This document shows, in pieces, positions 12,142 to 25,688 of a DNA stretch of 64,000 bases. A program made the position numbers and the translations under genes. Each line of letters starts with the position of its first letter. Position 1 is the first letter of the stretch. This stretch comes from Kluyvera genomosp. 3 (GTDB taxonomy: Bacteria; Pseudomonadota; Gammaproteobacteria; Enterobacterales; Enterobacteriaceae), in contig CP022114.1 in assembly GCA_002211745.1 (NCBI GenBank), forward strand, positions 372,001 through 436,000, in the 5' to 3' direction. A model generated the notes under the pieces. The model searched no databases. It worked only from the letters and a program-made list of their open reading frames with translations, and had not been told where the DNA came from.

Positions 12142-14474
12142 TTAGCGTTTTTTACCCATTGCTGCGGCTAAAGCGTCCATCATGGCGCTGTTACCGGCAG
12201 GCTGAGCTTCACGGCCGCGCGGCTTGGCCGCTTTCGCCGTTGGACGTCCGCTGTTCTGCGGACGGTCATTACCGCCGCCGCGACGGGCGTTGGTTTCACC
12301 CGGCTGCTCATCCAGACGCATGGTCAGGGCGATACGCTTACGCTGCAAATCGACCTCCAGCACCTTCACTTTGACGATATCGCCCGCTTTCACCACGGTG
12401 TGTGGATCTTCGACGAATTTATCCGCCAGCGAGGAGATATGCACCAGGCCGTCCTGATGCACGCCGATATCGACAAAGGCGCCAAAGTTGGTGACGTTGG
12501 TCACCGCGCCTTCGAGGATCATTCCCGGCAGCAGGTCGTTCATGGTTTCGACGCCATCGGCGAACTTCGCGGTTTTAAATTCCGGACGCGGGTCGCGGCC
12601 CGGTTTTTCCAGCTCTTTGATGATGTCGGTGACGGTCGGTACGCCAAAACGTTCGTCGGTAAACTCAGAGGCTTTCAGGCCGCGAAGTTCACTGCTGTTG
12701 CCCATCAGATCTTTCAGCGCCTGCTGGGTGGCCGCCAGAATGCGTTCAACGACCGGGTAGGCTTCCGGGTGTACGGTGGATGCGTCCAGCGGGTTATCGC
12801 CGTGGTTGATGCGCAGGAAGCCCGCGCACTGCTCGAACGCTTTCGGCCCAGACGACTTACCTTCAGCAACTGCTGGCGGTTCTGGAACTGGCCATTCTCA
12901 TCGCGCCAGGCGACGATGTTCTGCGCCATCATGCGCGTCAGGCCCGCGACGCGGGTCAGCAGCGGCACGGAGGCGGTGTTCAAGTCTACGCCAACGGCGT
13001 TCACGCAGTCCTCGACGACCGCATCCAGCTTACGCGCCAGCTGCGTCTGGCTGACGTCATGCTGATATTGGCCCACACCGATGGATTTCGGGTCGATTTT
13101 CACCAGCTCGGCCAGTGGGTCCTGCAGACGACGGGCGATAGACACCGCGCCGCGCAGGGAAACGTCGAGATCCGGGAATTCCTGCGCCGCCAGTTCGGAA
13201 GCGGAATACACCGAAGCGCCTGCTTCGCTGACGATCACCTTCTGCGCGGTGACCTGTGGGAACTGTTTCTGCACATCGAGGAAGAAACGCTCGGTTTCGC
13301 GTGAGGCGGTACCGTTACCGATCGCCACCAACTCCACGTTGTGTTTTTCGCACAGCGCCGCCACGGCGACCGCCGCTTTCGCCGCCTGCCCGGTGTGCGG
13401 GTAGATGGTATCCGTCGCCACCAGCTTGCCGGTGCCGTCCACCACCGCCACCTTCACGCCGGTACGCAGACCAGGGTCGAGGCCCATGGTGGCGCGCAGG
13501 CCGGCCGGTGCAGCCATCAGCAGATCGTGGAGGTTACGGGCGAAGACGTTGATGGCTTCATCTTCCGCGCGTTCGCGCACGGTGCCCATCAGCTCGGTTT
13601 CAAGGTGCATCAGCACTTTGATGCGCCAGGTCCAGCTCACCACGCCTTTGCGCCAGCTATCCGCCGGGGCGTTGTTCAGGCGCAGGCCGAGGTGATCGAT
13701 AATAATCTGTTCGCAGTGGCTCTCTTTCGGCGGCTCGTCGAACTGCGGATCGGCGTTGAGAGAGAGTTGCAGGATACCTTCGTTGCGCCCGCGGAACATC
13801 GCCAGCGCGCGGTGGGAAGGAGTGGTGGAAATCGGTTCGTGATGGTCGAAGTAGTCGCGGAACTTCGCGCCTTCTTCTTCCTTACCGCTGACCACTTTGG
13901 CCACCAGATGGGCGTTCTTCCACAGGTAGTCGCGCACTTTCGCCAGCAGGCCGGCATCTTCCGCGAAGCGTTCCATCAGGATATAGCGCGCGCCGTCGAG
14001 GGCCGCTTTGGTATCCGCGACGCCCTTATCGGCATCGATAAATTTCGCCGCCTCGGTTTCCGGGTCGTGAGACGGTTCGCTCCACAGTAGATCGGCCAGC
14101 GGCTCAAGGCCTGCTTCAATGGCAATTTGCCCGCGGGTGCGGCGCTTCTGTTTATACGGTAAGTAGAGGTCTTCCAGCTCGGTCTTGTTGAGCGTGCCGT
14201 TGATGGCTTTTTCCAGCGCTTCGGTCAGCTTGCCCTGCTCACCGATGGATTTCAGAATGACCTGACGACGGTCTTCCAGCTCACGCAAATACCCCAGGCG
14301 AGTTTCCAGATTACGCAACTGCGTGTCATCCAGTCCGCCGGTGATTTCCTTACGATAACGTGCAATAAACGGCACGGTGTTCCCTTCATCAAGCAGGCGA
14401 ACGGCGGCTTCCACCTGTTCGGCTCTGGCCTGAAGTTCACCCGCAATAATGCGGCAGAGCGAATCATTCATCAT
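12142..14474 (-). CDS. yhgF: Tex-family S1 RNA-binding protein YhgF (one frameshift)
   Basis: Large nucleic-acid-binding Tex protein. The N-terminus is helical, followed by a YqgF/RNase-H-like domain ([18 protein letters not shown]), helix-hairpin-helix segments and a C-terminal S1 domain ([20 protein letters not shown]). The frame breaks at the plus-strand CCC 12847-12849: SRLGRKRSS is read where the family has [14 protein letters not shown]. One added base gives 777 aa, against about 773 in E. coli. The first two codons are both ATG. Tex proteins influence transcription or RNA turnover; the precise role is unclear. Confidence 0.92.
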
Positions 14475-14524
14475 GGCTTGGTTTCACTGTTAGGTCATAA
14501 AATCAGGGGACAGTTATACGGATT

Positions 14525-14544
14525 GACTGGCAAAAATGCCAGTC
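14525..14544. repeat. Short hairpin downstream of greB
   Basis: Perfect 7-bp repeat GACTGGC-aaaaat-GCCAGTC in the 99-base greB-yhgF gap. No T run follows on either strand, so a terminator role is uncertain. Confidence 0.4.
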
Positions 14545-14573
14545 ATCAGCGGGGGCTTCGGATTGTTCCGGCG

Positions 14574-15047
14574 TTATTTTACGTAATCGATCGCATTTAC
14601 GTACCAGCTGGCCTCACCCGCTGGCGTGTTGACGACCGCGAGATCGCCGACCTCTTTTTTCAATAGCGCACGGGCCATTGGCGAGTCGATCGAAATGTAG
14701 TCCTTGCGGCCAAAAATCTCGTCGTAGCCGACAATGCGAAAACGCTTGGTATCGCCGTCGTCGTTTTCAATCTCTACCCACGCGCCAAAAAAGACTTTGC
14801 CTTCCTGCTGCGGCGAGTAATCGACGATACGCAGATTTTCCAGACACTTGGTTAAATAACGAACGCGGCGGTCAATCTCCCTTAAGCGTTTTTTATTATA
14901 CTGGTAGTCAGCGTTTTCACTGCGATCGCCAAGGCTCGCGGCCCAGGTCACTTTTTTGGTGACCTCCGGGCGCTCTTCGCGCCAGAGATAATCCATCTCT
15001 TGTTTGAGCTTTTCGTACCCTTCACGGGTGATCAACGGTGTTTTCAT
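14574..15047 (-). CDS. greB: Transcription elongation factor GreB
   Basis: 157-aa GreA/GreB-family factor that enters the RNA polymerase secondary channel and stimulates cleavage of backtracked RNA. It has an N-terminal coiled coil with the conserved tip segment LGDRSENADYQYN and a C-terminal FKBP-like domain (IVGYDEIFGRKDYISIDSP). Unbroken, one residue shorter than the E. coli protein. It is divergent from ompR, with a 230-base gap that must hold both promoters. Confidence 0.95.
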   Translation of the reverse strand: MKTPLITREGYEKLKQEMDYLWREERPEVTKKVTWAASLGDRSENADYQYNKKRLREIDRRVRYLTKCLENLRIVDYSPQQEGKVFFGAWVEIENDDGDTKRFRIVGYDEIFGRKDYISIDSPMARALLKKEVGDLAVVNTPAGEASWYVNAIDYVK

Positions 15048-15277
15048 CTTAAGTGCTTACCTGGCTGCCGAGGAAATAATGCGCACAATACGTATTACGT
15101 GAGCATACCGACAGAATAAATAATGTGTATTAAGATTCATTGTATACTTAACTCGCTGTTAAATATGCTTTGTAACAATTTAGCCTGGAATTTATACCAG
15201 ATTTAGCTGGTCGCAAGCGCAGGCTTTTTTGAGAATACATGCTGATTAATTGTTGCGAACCTTTGGGAGTAAAAACA

Positions 15278-17346
<2,069 letters not shown>

Positions 17347-17350
17347 AAAA

Positions 17351-17378
17351 AACCGCTGGGGAAAACCCCGGCGGTTTT
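17351..17378 (+). terminator. Terminator of ompR-envZ
   Basis: AACCGCTGGGG-AAAA-CCCCGGCGGTT-type hairpin directly after the envZ stop, followed by TTTTTG and preceded by an A run. Classic intrinsic terminator. Confidence 0.85.
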
Positions 17379-17383
17379 TGTTT

Positions 17384-17413
17384 GTAGGCCCGGTAAGCAT
17401 CGCGCCACCGGGC
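17384..17413. repeat. REP-like palindrome between envZ and pckA
   Basis: GTAGGCCCGGTAAGC...GCCACCGGGC resembles the enterobacterial REP (repetitive extragenic palindrome) and sits between two convergent genes, the usual place. Related elements occur at 21141 and 62085 in this window. Confidence 0.65.
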
Positions 17414-17426
17414 AATCCAACGGTAC

Positions 17427-19042
17427 TTACAGCTGCGGCCCTGCGCTGACCAGCGCGGCGCCAGCTGGCGTGTCGGTGTATTTCTCAAAGTTCTCTTTGA
17501 ACAATTTCGCCAGCGTTTCGGCCTTCTCCTGCCACTGCTCCGGCGAACCGTAGGTGTTACGCGGATCGAGGATGTGGGTGTCGACGCCCGGCAGCGCGGT
17601 TGGGATCTGCAGGTTAAACATCGGCAGGGTGAAGGTTTCGGCGTTATCCAGCGAACCGTCGAGGATGGCATCAATGATGGCGCGCGTATTCTGGATGGAG
17701 ATACGTTTGCCGGTGCCGTTCCAGCCGGTGTTCACCAGGTAGGCCTGAGCGCCCGCCGCCTGCATGCGTTTCACCAGCACTTCCGCATACTGCGTTGGGT
17801 GCAGCGACAGGAACGCCGCGCCGAAACAGGCGGAGAAGGTTGGCGTCGGTTCGGTGACGCCACGCTCGGTACCCGCCAGCTTCGCGGTGAAGCCAGACAG
17901 GAAGTGGTACTGCGTCTGGTCGGCGGTGAGGCGCGAAACCGGCGGCAGTACGCCGAACGCATCGGCAGTCAGGAAGATAACTTTGGTCGCGTGGCCCGCT
18001 TTTGACACCGGCTTGACGATATTATCGATGTGATAAATCGGGTAGGAAACGCGGGTGTTTTCGGTTTTTGAGCCGTCGTCGAAGTCGATGCTGCCGTCTT
18101 CACGCACCACCACGTTTTCCAGCAGCGCGTCGCGGCGAATGGCGTGGTAGATATCCGGCTCAGCCGCTTCCGACAGCTTAATGGTTTTGGCGTAGCAGCC
18201 GCCTTCAAAGTTAAACACGCCGTCGTCATCCCAGCCGTGTTCGTCATCGCCAATCAGACGACGTTTCGGGTCGGTAGACAGGGTGGTTTTACCGGTGCCG
18301 GAGAGGCCGAAGAACACGGCCACATCGCCTTTCTCGCCGACGTTCGCGGAACAGTGCATGGACGCAATGCCCTGCAGCGGCAGCAGGTAGTTCATGATGG
18401 AGAACATACCCTTTTTCATTTCGCCGCCGTACCAGGTCCCGCCAATCAGCTGGATACGTTCCGTCAGGTTAAACGCGATGAAGTTTTCCGAGTTGAGACC
18501 CTGTTCTTTCCACTGCGGGTTGGTGCACTTCGCGCCGTTCATAACGATAAAGTCAGGTTTAAACGTCTTCAGCTCTTCATCGGTTGGGCGAATAAACATG
18601 TTTTTGACGAAGTGCGCCTGCCAGGCCACCTCGGTGATAAAACGGACGGACAGACGGGTGTCTTCATTAGCGCCGCAGAAGGCGTCAATGATAAACAGAC
18701 GTTTGCCGGACAGCTGTTCTGACACCAGGCCTTTCAGATGTTGCCAGATTTCAGGTGACAGAGGCTTATTGTCATTTTTTCCGTTGCCCTTATCAGACCA
18801 CCACACGGTGTCGCGGGTTGTGTCATCGCGAACAATGTATTTGTCCTTCGGAGAACGGCCAGTAAAGATACCGGTGTCGACAGAAATTGCTCCCAGGTTC
18901 GTCAGTACACCACGCTCATAACCTTCCAGGTTAGGATCGAGTTCTTCTTGATACAATGTATCGTAATCGGGGTTGTAGACGATATCCTGTACGTCGTTAA
19001 TACCATAAGCCTTGAGGTCCTGCGGGTTATACCGTTGCGCAT
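17427..19042 (-). CDS. pckA: ATP-dependent phosphoenolpyruvate carboxykinase PckA (one frameshift)
   Basis: Gluconeogenic enzyme converting oxaloacetate and ATP to PEP, CO2 and ADP. The P-loop [11 protein letters not shown], the kinase-2 region [18 protein letters not shown] and ring residues ACFGAAFL are present. The start is ATG at 19042 (MRNGIT), preceded by AGGAG. The frame breaks six codons later at the plus-strand GGG 19024-19026; one base restores [14 protein letters not shown]. The restored length is 538 aa, against 540 in E. coli. A CRP-like site lies upstream. Confidence 0.95.
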
Positions 19043-19411
19043 TTCACTGCTCCTTAGCCAATATGTACTACCATAAATTCTATGGGTATTTTAGGGGTGT
19101 TGACCGCGACCAGGCTCATAGATTTACGTATCCCGACAAACGTCTTACTTACGAAAACATTGTGACTCCTGTCACGAAGCGACAGGGATTATGACAGGAA
19201 ACACCGCGTATTTGGCACGAATGTTCTTAAATGGTTACAAAATGGTTTAATTGACAGCGTAAATGTGAATGTAATCGCATTTATGAAAGAAAATTACGTA
19301 ATGCTTTCAGAACAAAAATCGATTCACCTCGCCTGTCGATACAGCGTATTTCGGTTCTGTTTCGTTCAATGAGATACTCTATTTACCCTATCCTGAAGCA
19401 GGGACACTGAT
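19043..19411. promoter_or_regulatory. Divergent pckA/yhgE control region with CRP-like site
   Basis: 369 bases without a gene. A CRP-like site, TGTGA-CTCCTG-TCACG, lies at 19161-19176, one mismatch from the TGTGA-N6-TCACA consensus and about 120 bases upstream of pckA. pck is catabolite-repressed in E. coli, so a role at pckA is plausible; yhgE could also be affected. The rest is AT-rich promoter-like DNA. Confidence 0.6.
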
Positions 19412-21125
19412 ATGGATACTGTGACACCGCTTTCCTCGCCAACCCGCTGGGCATGGTGCTAACCGGCCTGGTACAAGGGTTGCTGTGCTACCTGCTGGTG
19501 ACTGAGCTTATTCCTCACCCTGGTTGGTGGATATTTTATGGATTGCCCGGCAGCCTGGCATTATCTTCTGTGCTGCTGTTTAGCGTCATCTCGTTTCGCC
19601 AGCGCGCGCTGTGGGCTGGCTGGCCGTTATTCTGGCGGTCGTCCTCGCTATGAGCGGATGGCTGAAAAGCAACCTCAACGGCGATGATTCATGGCGGCAG
19701 TACGATGCCCTGTTCCGTTATGGTTGGTGTTTACTGTTGATGGCGCTAATGATTTTGCCGTGGATACAGTTTCAGCTCCACCCCATCCGGGAAGCTATCG
19801 CTATGTGCATTTCTATGATCAACAGTGGCAGAACGCGCTGACGCTGCTGCTGATTGGCGTCGCTAATGGTCTGGTCTGGCTCATCTTCCTGCTGTGGAGC
19901 GGGCTGTTTGAGCTGGCGAATATTACCTTCTTCTCTCATCTGTTCTTTGAGACGGAATGGTTTATTTACCTCGTTATTGGCCTGGTAACGGCGCTGACGG
20001 TGATTCTGGCGCGGCAGAACATGCGGCTGGTGAGCGCCATTCATAAGCTGCTGACTCTGCTTGCTACTGGCCTGCTGCCGTTAGTTTCGCTGCTGGCTAT
20101 TCTGTTCCTCGTGACGTTGGCGTTTACCGGGCTGACGGTGATTTCGCAGCGCGTGTCCGCCGCGCTGCTGCTGATCACCTTAGCGCTGAGTCAGCTGTTG
20201 CTGACGGCGATGGTTTGGCAGCCGCAGCAATCGCAATTGAGCTATCCACGGCCGCTGCGCTATCTCATCATTACGGCGATGGTGCTTACGCCGGTGTATG
20301 CGGCGATTGCCGGCTGGGCGCTGTGGATGAGAATCGGGCAGTACGGCTGGACGTCGGAGCGCCTGCACGGCACGCTGGTGGTGGTGGTCTTGCTGGTCTG
20401 GTCGCTGGGCTATGTGCTGAGTCTGCTGCGCCGCCGGGAAGATCCTTCTCCGCTGATGGGCCAGGTGCATCTGGTGGTCTCGCTACTGGCGCTGGCGCTG
20501 CTGGTACTGCTCTATACGCCGGTTCTCGACAGCTGGCGCATTAGCGTGAATAGCCATATGGCGCGCTATCATGAGGGCAAAATTAACGCCGATCAGGTCA
20601 GTCTGTATATGCTTTCACACAGCGGTAAACCGGGGCGTGAAGCGCTGCTTATACTGCAAAAAGATCCGGAATTTACCCAGGACGCCAGGCGACAGAGGCA
20701 ACTGACGCGGCTGCTCAATGGCGATCTCACTCCGACAGAAAAACTGACGCCGCCGATGCTGGCGAAAAACGTTGTCGTGGCGCCTGGCAGCCAGTCACCG
20801 GACGCCGCGCTGTGGGCTGCGATTATAGAACGCCGCTATCTGGTGGAATCCTGCAGCGACGTCGATAGCTGCGTGCTGGTCAGTCTGGATCTTAACGGTG
20901 ACGGCCAGCCGGAACAGGTCTTGTACGCGTTTGGCGATCGCACCGTGCTGGTGTTTGGTCAGGGGGCAAAAGGCTGGGAGTTTAAAGCCAGCGCAACGCT
21001 GCCTGCGGGGTAAATAAAGAGAAGCTGCTACGGGCGGCGGAAGAGGGCAAAGTGGGCGCGAAGCCGAAGGCGTGGCAGGATATGACGCTGGGGATGAAAC
21101 GGTGGTGCTGGAGTATCGGCGCTAA
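19412..21125 (+). CDS. yhgE: DUF4153 inner-membrane protein YhgE (five frameshifts)
   Basis: Predicted multi-spanning inner-membrane protein of unknown function (DUF4153), in the same place as E. coli yhgE. The N-terminal two thirds are a series of hydrophobic helices (for example LALLVLLYTP); the C-terminal third is soluble, with a VDSCVLVSLDLNGDGQPEQV segment resembling an acidic Ca-binding loop. Five one-base losses: 19449-19451, 19613-19615, 19789-19791, 21007-21010, 21090-21093. The restored protein is 572 aa (E. coli about 574), ending LEYRR. The start at 19412 was chosen for MDTVTPLSSPTRW, a family-like N-terminus. Confidence 0.85.
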
Positions 21126-21140
21126 ACTTATTCGATCAGA

Positions 21141-21174
21141 GTAGGCCTGATAGCGCTACGCGCATCAGGCCTAC
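21141..21174. repeat. REP-like palindrome between yhgE and hslO
   Basis: Perfect 11-bp arms GTAGGCCTGAT / ATCAGGCCTAC around AGCGCTACGCGC, between convergent genes. REP-type element that may also stop transcription or protect mRNA ends. Confidence 0.7.
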
Positions 21175-21190
21175 GTCCCGAACGGCAGAA

Positions 21191-22069
21191 TTAATGCACC
21201 TGCGGATCCGCCGGAGAAGCGTTATTACGAATCTCGGAGATATCCATCGCGTTAAACACGTAGTGGCTACCGCAGTAGTCGCAGTGCATATCGATCTCGC
21301 CTTCTTCTTCCAGAATGCTGTTGATCTCTTCATCCGGCAGCGTTTTCAGCGCGCCTGCACAGCGTTCGCGAGAACAGGTACACTTGAACTCTACGCCCTG
21401 CGGGTCGTACAGCGTCACCTCTTCTTCGTGGTACAAACGCCACAGCACATCGTTGGCCGGCAGCGTGAACAGCTCTTCGGCCTTGATGGTGTCGGTCAGC
21501 GCCGCCAGATGGTCGAAATCGTCCGCCTGGGCGTTCTGCGCGGGCATCACCTGCAATAACATACCGCCTGCGGCTGGTTTACCCTCAGACTCACCGGTAC
21601 GGATAATCAGACGAGTAGGCAGCTGTTCGGAACGCTGGAAGTAATCTTCCAGGCATGCCGCCAGCGTATCGCCTTCCAGACCGACCACGCCCTGATAACG
21701 CTCACCTTCGGCTGGGGTAATGGTAATCACCAGATAGCCGTTGCCGATCAGTGTTTTCAGATCGGCATCCGCTGGGATCTCACCCTGTACACGGGCTACG
21801 CCGCGCAGCTGCTGGTGGTTGTTACCGTTAATCACCGCCAGCGTCATCGGGCCATCGCCCTGCAGCTGAACGGTAATATCGCCTTCAAACTTCAGCGTCG
21901 CGGTCAGCAGGCTGGTGGCAACCAGCAGCTCCGACAGCACGTTTTTCACCGGCTGCGGGTAGTTGTGGCCTGCCAGAATCTGTTCGAGCGTTTCGGATAC
22001 GGTGACCAGTTCGCCACGTACGGCATAGTTTTCAAACAGATAGCGATGTAATTGATCGTGTTGAGTCAT
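21191..22069 (-). CDS. hslO: Redox-regulated chaperone Hsp33 (HslO)
   Basis: 292-aa Hsp33 holdase, the same length as in E. coli. The C-terminal zinc-binding cysteines that form the redox switch are present as CTC (about 232-234) and CDYC (about 265-268). It is activated when oxidation releases zinc and unfolds the linker. Located 23 bases after hslR in the same orientation, with yrfG upstream: a heat-shock type operon. Unbroken. Confidence 0.96.
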   Translation of the reverse strand: MTQHDQLHRYLFENYAVRGELVTVSETLEQILAGHNYPQPVKNVLSELLVATSLLTATLKFEGDITVQLQGDGPMTLAVINGNNHQQLRGVARVQGEIPADADLKTLIGNGYLVITITPAEGERYQGVVGLEGDTLAACLEDYFQRSEQLPTRLIIRTGESEGKPAAGGMLLQVMPAQNAQADDFDHLAALTDTIKAEELFTLPANDVLWRLYHEEEVTLYDPQGVEFKCTCSRERCAGALKTLPDEEINSILEEEGEIDMHCDYCGSHYVFNAMDISEIRNNASPADPQVH

Positions 22070-22092
22070 AATATTCTCTCTTGGGGTGGCAG

Positions 22093-22499
22093 TTATTCAC
22101 TGTCGCCGTATTTAAATCTCATCAGGTCGCGCCGCTCTTTTTTATCCGGCCTTCTGTCCGGATGCGGCATGGTCAGCGCATTTAGCTTGCGCGCCAGAGC
22201 GACTTTTTCGCGCTTTTCGATACTTTCCACCGTCTCTTCATACAGGGTGACGGCCTCCGTCGCGGGCGGCGCTGCTCGGTAATGGCTTTCACCACTACGG
22301 TGCGTTCGTCATTTCCCTGACGTAGCGTCAATTGGGCGTTCAGTTCGACAACTTTACTGGGCTTGGAACGCTGCCCGTTATAGTGAACTTTACCGCCTTC
22401 AATCATTTCGCGTGCCAGGGCGCGGGTCTTATAAAAACGCGCGGCCCAGAGCCACTTATCCAGCCTGACGCCGTCAGTGGGCTTCTCTTTCATGGTCAC
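22093..22499 (-). CDS. hslR: Ribosome-associated heat shock protein Hsp15 (HslR), one frameshift
   Basis: S4-domain RNA-binding protein ([20 protein letters not shown] near the N-terminus) that binds stalled 50S subunits carrying nascent chains. The frame breaks at the plus-strand GGG 22264-22266: TEQRRPRRR is read where [13 protein letters not shown] is expected. One added base restores the tail to ...MRFKYGDSE and 135 aa. The start at 22499 overlaps the yrfG stop (ATGA); the Met two codons later is the E. coli start. Confidence 0.93.
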
Positions 22500-23173
22500 T
22501 CCTTCACGTGCAGTGAGGGGATCAGACGACGGTAATCGTTAAGTGCGGGATGACGCAGATACGCTTTTTCCGCCATGCCCGAATCGGGGTTAGTGACACC
22601 GAGGCAATAGCGAATCCCAAAGCGTGCGGCGGCATCCAGAATCGCCTCGCTATCGTCGATGAACAGCGTGCGTTCGGCTTTCAGTCCCGTCTTTTCCGCC
22701 ACAGCCTGCCATAACCGCTGATCCTCTTTCGGATAACCAAATGTATGGGTGGAAAGTAATAAATCAAGGTGTGCGTCGAGACCCGTGTGTTCCAGCTTCA
22801 CCGCCAGGTTGTGTGGATGTGCGTTAGTCAGCAAGATACGGCGTTTGCCACTGGCTTTCAGCGCATTCAGGAAGGGGACGGTATCATCACGCAGCACCGC
22901 GCGCGGCCCCTGCTCGCTGGTCATCGAGCAGATATCCAGACCCAGTCGCTCGCTCCAGTAGTCCAGACAGTACCAGTTTAGCGTATGTTGCACCGCGTGG
23001 TACTCCTGGCGGATGGCTTCCTGCGCCGCCTGTACGCTGATGCCATGCTTAGCGCCGTAGGTTTCCGGTACCAGTTTTTGCCAGAAATAGCTGTCGAAGG
23101 CGAGGTCGAGGAGCGTGCCGTCCATGTCCAGAAGTACGGTATCAACCTCTTGCCAGGCGATGTCGAAATGCAT
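22496..23173 (-). CDS. yrfG: GMP/IMP nucleotidase YrfG (HAD family)
   Basis: 225-aa HAD phosphatase: motif I LLDMDGTLLDL (residues 14-24), motif II LLTNAH, motif IV FIDDSEAIL. E. coli YrfG dephosphorylates purine nucleoside monophosphates such as GMP and IMP. Unbroken. It overlaps hslR by four bases, consistent with translational coupling in yrfG-hslR-hslO. Confidence 0.93.
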   Translation of the reverse strand: MHFDIAWQEVDTVLLDMDGTLLDLAFDSYFWQKLVPETYGAKHGISVQAAQEAIRQEYHAVQHTLNWYCLDYWSERLGLDICSMTSEQGPRAVLRDDTVPFLNALKASGKRRILLTNAHPHNLAVKLEHTGLDAHLDLLLSTHTFGYPKEDQRLWQAVAEKTGLKAERTLFIDDSEAILDAAARFGIRYCLGVTNPDSGMAEKAYLRHPALNDYRRLIPSLHVKE

Positions 23174-23239
23174 GCTGAGTCTCCAGACGGAAGAAATGCG
23201 CGACAGAGTAACATAACTCTGTCGCGACGGGTGAGGCGG

Positions 23240-25383
23240 CTAGTGGGTCGGAAAATCGGACTTAAAGTCATCCGGTGACGAAAGCAGAACCGGATTGATG
23301 CAGCTTTCGTAGTATTTCTGGATTTCGGTCAGACGTTCCCGATGGCGATGGTAGCGGCGCAGCGCCTGAATGCCGTTGTAAATTGTGCAGACAATCATCG
23401 CCAGCATCAGCAGCGTGGTGGCCAGATAGTGCCACAACCCGCTGCTGTCCGGCATGCGGTGCAGGTTGATGTGCTGGGTGCCGTTGGCATCGGTATAGAG
23501 ATTCGTCACGATACCTTCGGCGTGGAACGGGTGTGCATCAGCATACCCGCCAGACGCTGGAACTCGTTCCACTGCTCGCGTGCAGGGTAGTCGTACAGGC
23601 TGGTGGTTGGGTACGGCTGGGTCACAAAGTCGCTACCTTCATCGCTGGTGATGAGGAAACCGCCCGGCGCCGGGCTGTTGAGCGCCTGCGCCGCGCGCGC
23701 GGTTTCGCGCAGAATAAACGGGCGGTGGAGGTCTCTACCAGGTTATCCAGCGATTCGGCGCTGACCGGGCGCAGCAGGACGTTAACGCCGTCGAGCTTAC
23801 CGGAGTTGGCGCGCTTCACCAGCGCATCCCAGTCGCGGGTGTTGCCAAGGTTGACCAGCGCATTCTTCAGCCGTACGCAGTCGTCGGCCGCTGAGCACAG
23901 ATCTTTCGTTTTCAGCACAATATCGGCGAAGTCATCCAGCAGGACCATCCCGGATTTCTGAATGGCGGAACGCAGCGCGGGGCTGACGCGGGAATCATCG
24001 TCCGCAGAAGGATGCAGTTGACGATTGACCGCTTGTACCAGCGCGGTGGCTTTACTGACGGTTTCGGATTCAGGCAGCGGCAGACGCGGCGCATCGTTCC
24101 AGATAATCTGCGAGCAGTCGAATGGCAGGAATGGCGAACTTTCCTGTGCCGTCCACGTACCGGGTGAGTGAATGTTGCACATCCCGATGCCGCTCAGTTG
24201 CAGCGTGTCGCCTACGCGTACGCCTGCCTGCGTCAACTGGCGAACGTCTTTGGCTTCTACGGTTTGCGCGCCTTTCAGCCATGAAATCGTAAACTTAAAC
24301 GGCATATTCAGCGGCACGCTCACCCACATCATGATCGCCACCAGCAACGCGCCGCCAGCGATGACTGCGCTTCGCAGCCAGTGCTGTAGAGGGAAGTTTT
24401 TGACTTCATCATGCAGCGAGAGGAAACGCCCCTGACGGACAACGTGTCGGTCGAGGTAGATATCGATATCCGTTTTCTGCCCCAGATCCTGTGCAACAAA
24501 AGGCTGCCAGTGACGTGGGTAGATGAGGTCGATAATGCCGAGTGAGATGTTGTTGATCTGCTCCTGATCGTTTTCGCCAAACAGGCCCCAACGCTTAGGG
24601 GTGCCGCGCAGACAGTGGATCTCGCGCAGAGAGGATTTGGTGGGAGGAGCAAACAGTCCCATAGCCCGCCCGCGAGCAGCAGCACCGCACCGCCCAGTAC
24701 CCACGGAGTAAACACCGACGGGGCAATCAGGCTGCAGTAAAACAGCAAAAACGCCGCGGCAATGAGCAGCGCTTCGCGTAGCCCGTCGGGCGGCTTAGCG
24801 CGTGTTCCTCATGGGTTTCCTGGCGAATGTTAAGCAGTTCAATTTGTTCGCTTTCTTCACCACGAATGGAGGCTTGCGTTGATGTGGTCGACTCCAGCGC
24901 GAAATTATGGCTCTCTTGCGAGTAGGACTTAAGTGAATGGCCGTTGAGCCCGATGACCAGTGGCATATCGTCGGTGACGATAAGCTCAATGCTGTTTTCA
25001 TCGGTAATATGTTGTTCCCAGAACGGCGGCAGGTGTACTTCCACGGAGTCGAGGAAATAGCGCCATTTATTCGGGTCGTCGGTGGTAATACCGTAGCGCG
25101 TGATCGCGCGAGTCAGCGTGAACACGGTCCCGCTTTGCGCATTGAGCGTCAGCGCCGTAGGCGCGATCGTTGAGCCGGACGCCGGAACCTGCAAATCGCG
25201 GTTCAGATCGCCCAGATAGTTTTCAACGCCCTGGCGCTCTTCATCGGTCAGTTTCCGCGTGGTTGCGCCCGGAAAAAGGTGCAGCCACGGTAATTGAAGG
25301 CGTTTTGTTCTTTTACGCAAGAGCCAACCGATCAGCACGGCGCAGATCAGTATCGCTACGGTAAAGATCATCAATGTGCCCAT
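23240..25383 (-). CDS. igaA: IgaA (YrfF), inner-membrane repressor of the Rcs system (four frameshifts)
   Basis: Multi-pass inner-membrane protein that holds the Rcs phosphorelay off; essential in E. coli unless Rcs is inactivated. It has an N-terminal helix (FTVAILICAVLIGWLL), cytoplasmic and central membrane segments, a large periplasmic domain with four Cys, and a last helix near LATTLLMLAMIVCTIYNG. Four one-base losses in the plus strand: CCC 24782-24784, CCC 24658-24660, GGG 23720-23722, GGG 23529-23531. The restored length is 715 aa, against 711 in E. coli. A broken igaA would be expected to be lethal, which supports sequence error. Confidence 0.93.
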
Positions 25384-25688
25384 GCTTTTCCCATCATACT
25401 TTTTCTTAGAGGTCTCTTGAGTCGCCCGCTTTTCTTATAAACCATCGGCACGTATTACAGAGGTACTATAAAGAGTTTATAGACTCTCGCAAAACGTAAG
25501 CATAACAAACCCATCCTCTGACGAGTATCAGTAAATTCTCAATTGCAATTCAACCTCTTGACATTTATCCAGAAATGAGAGATGGGTGGATAAAGGTTGC
25601 AATGATGTAAATAAAACGCTTTATACATTGCCGGAACCTCATCGCTATCGCACAATGATAAAAGTCACCACTGCAAAGACCCGGCCCA
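25384..25688. promoter_or_regulatory. Divergent igaA/nudE intergenic region
   Basis: 305 AT-rich bases between the divergent genes igaA and nudE. No open frame, repeat or known operator stood out; it presumably carries both promoters. Confidence 0.5.

Noticed and set aside
13341-14090. 249-codon frame antisense to yhgF, and similar antisense frames over nirB (43728-44723) and rpe/gph (36733-37776).
   Set aside because: Shadows of conserved genes on the other strand; composition mirrors the codon bias of the sense gene.
15239-15277. Earlier in-frame ATG for ompR.
   Set aside because: The extra residues do not match the family and the ATG at 15278 has its own ribosome site.
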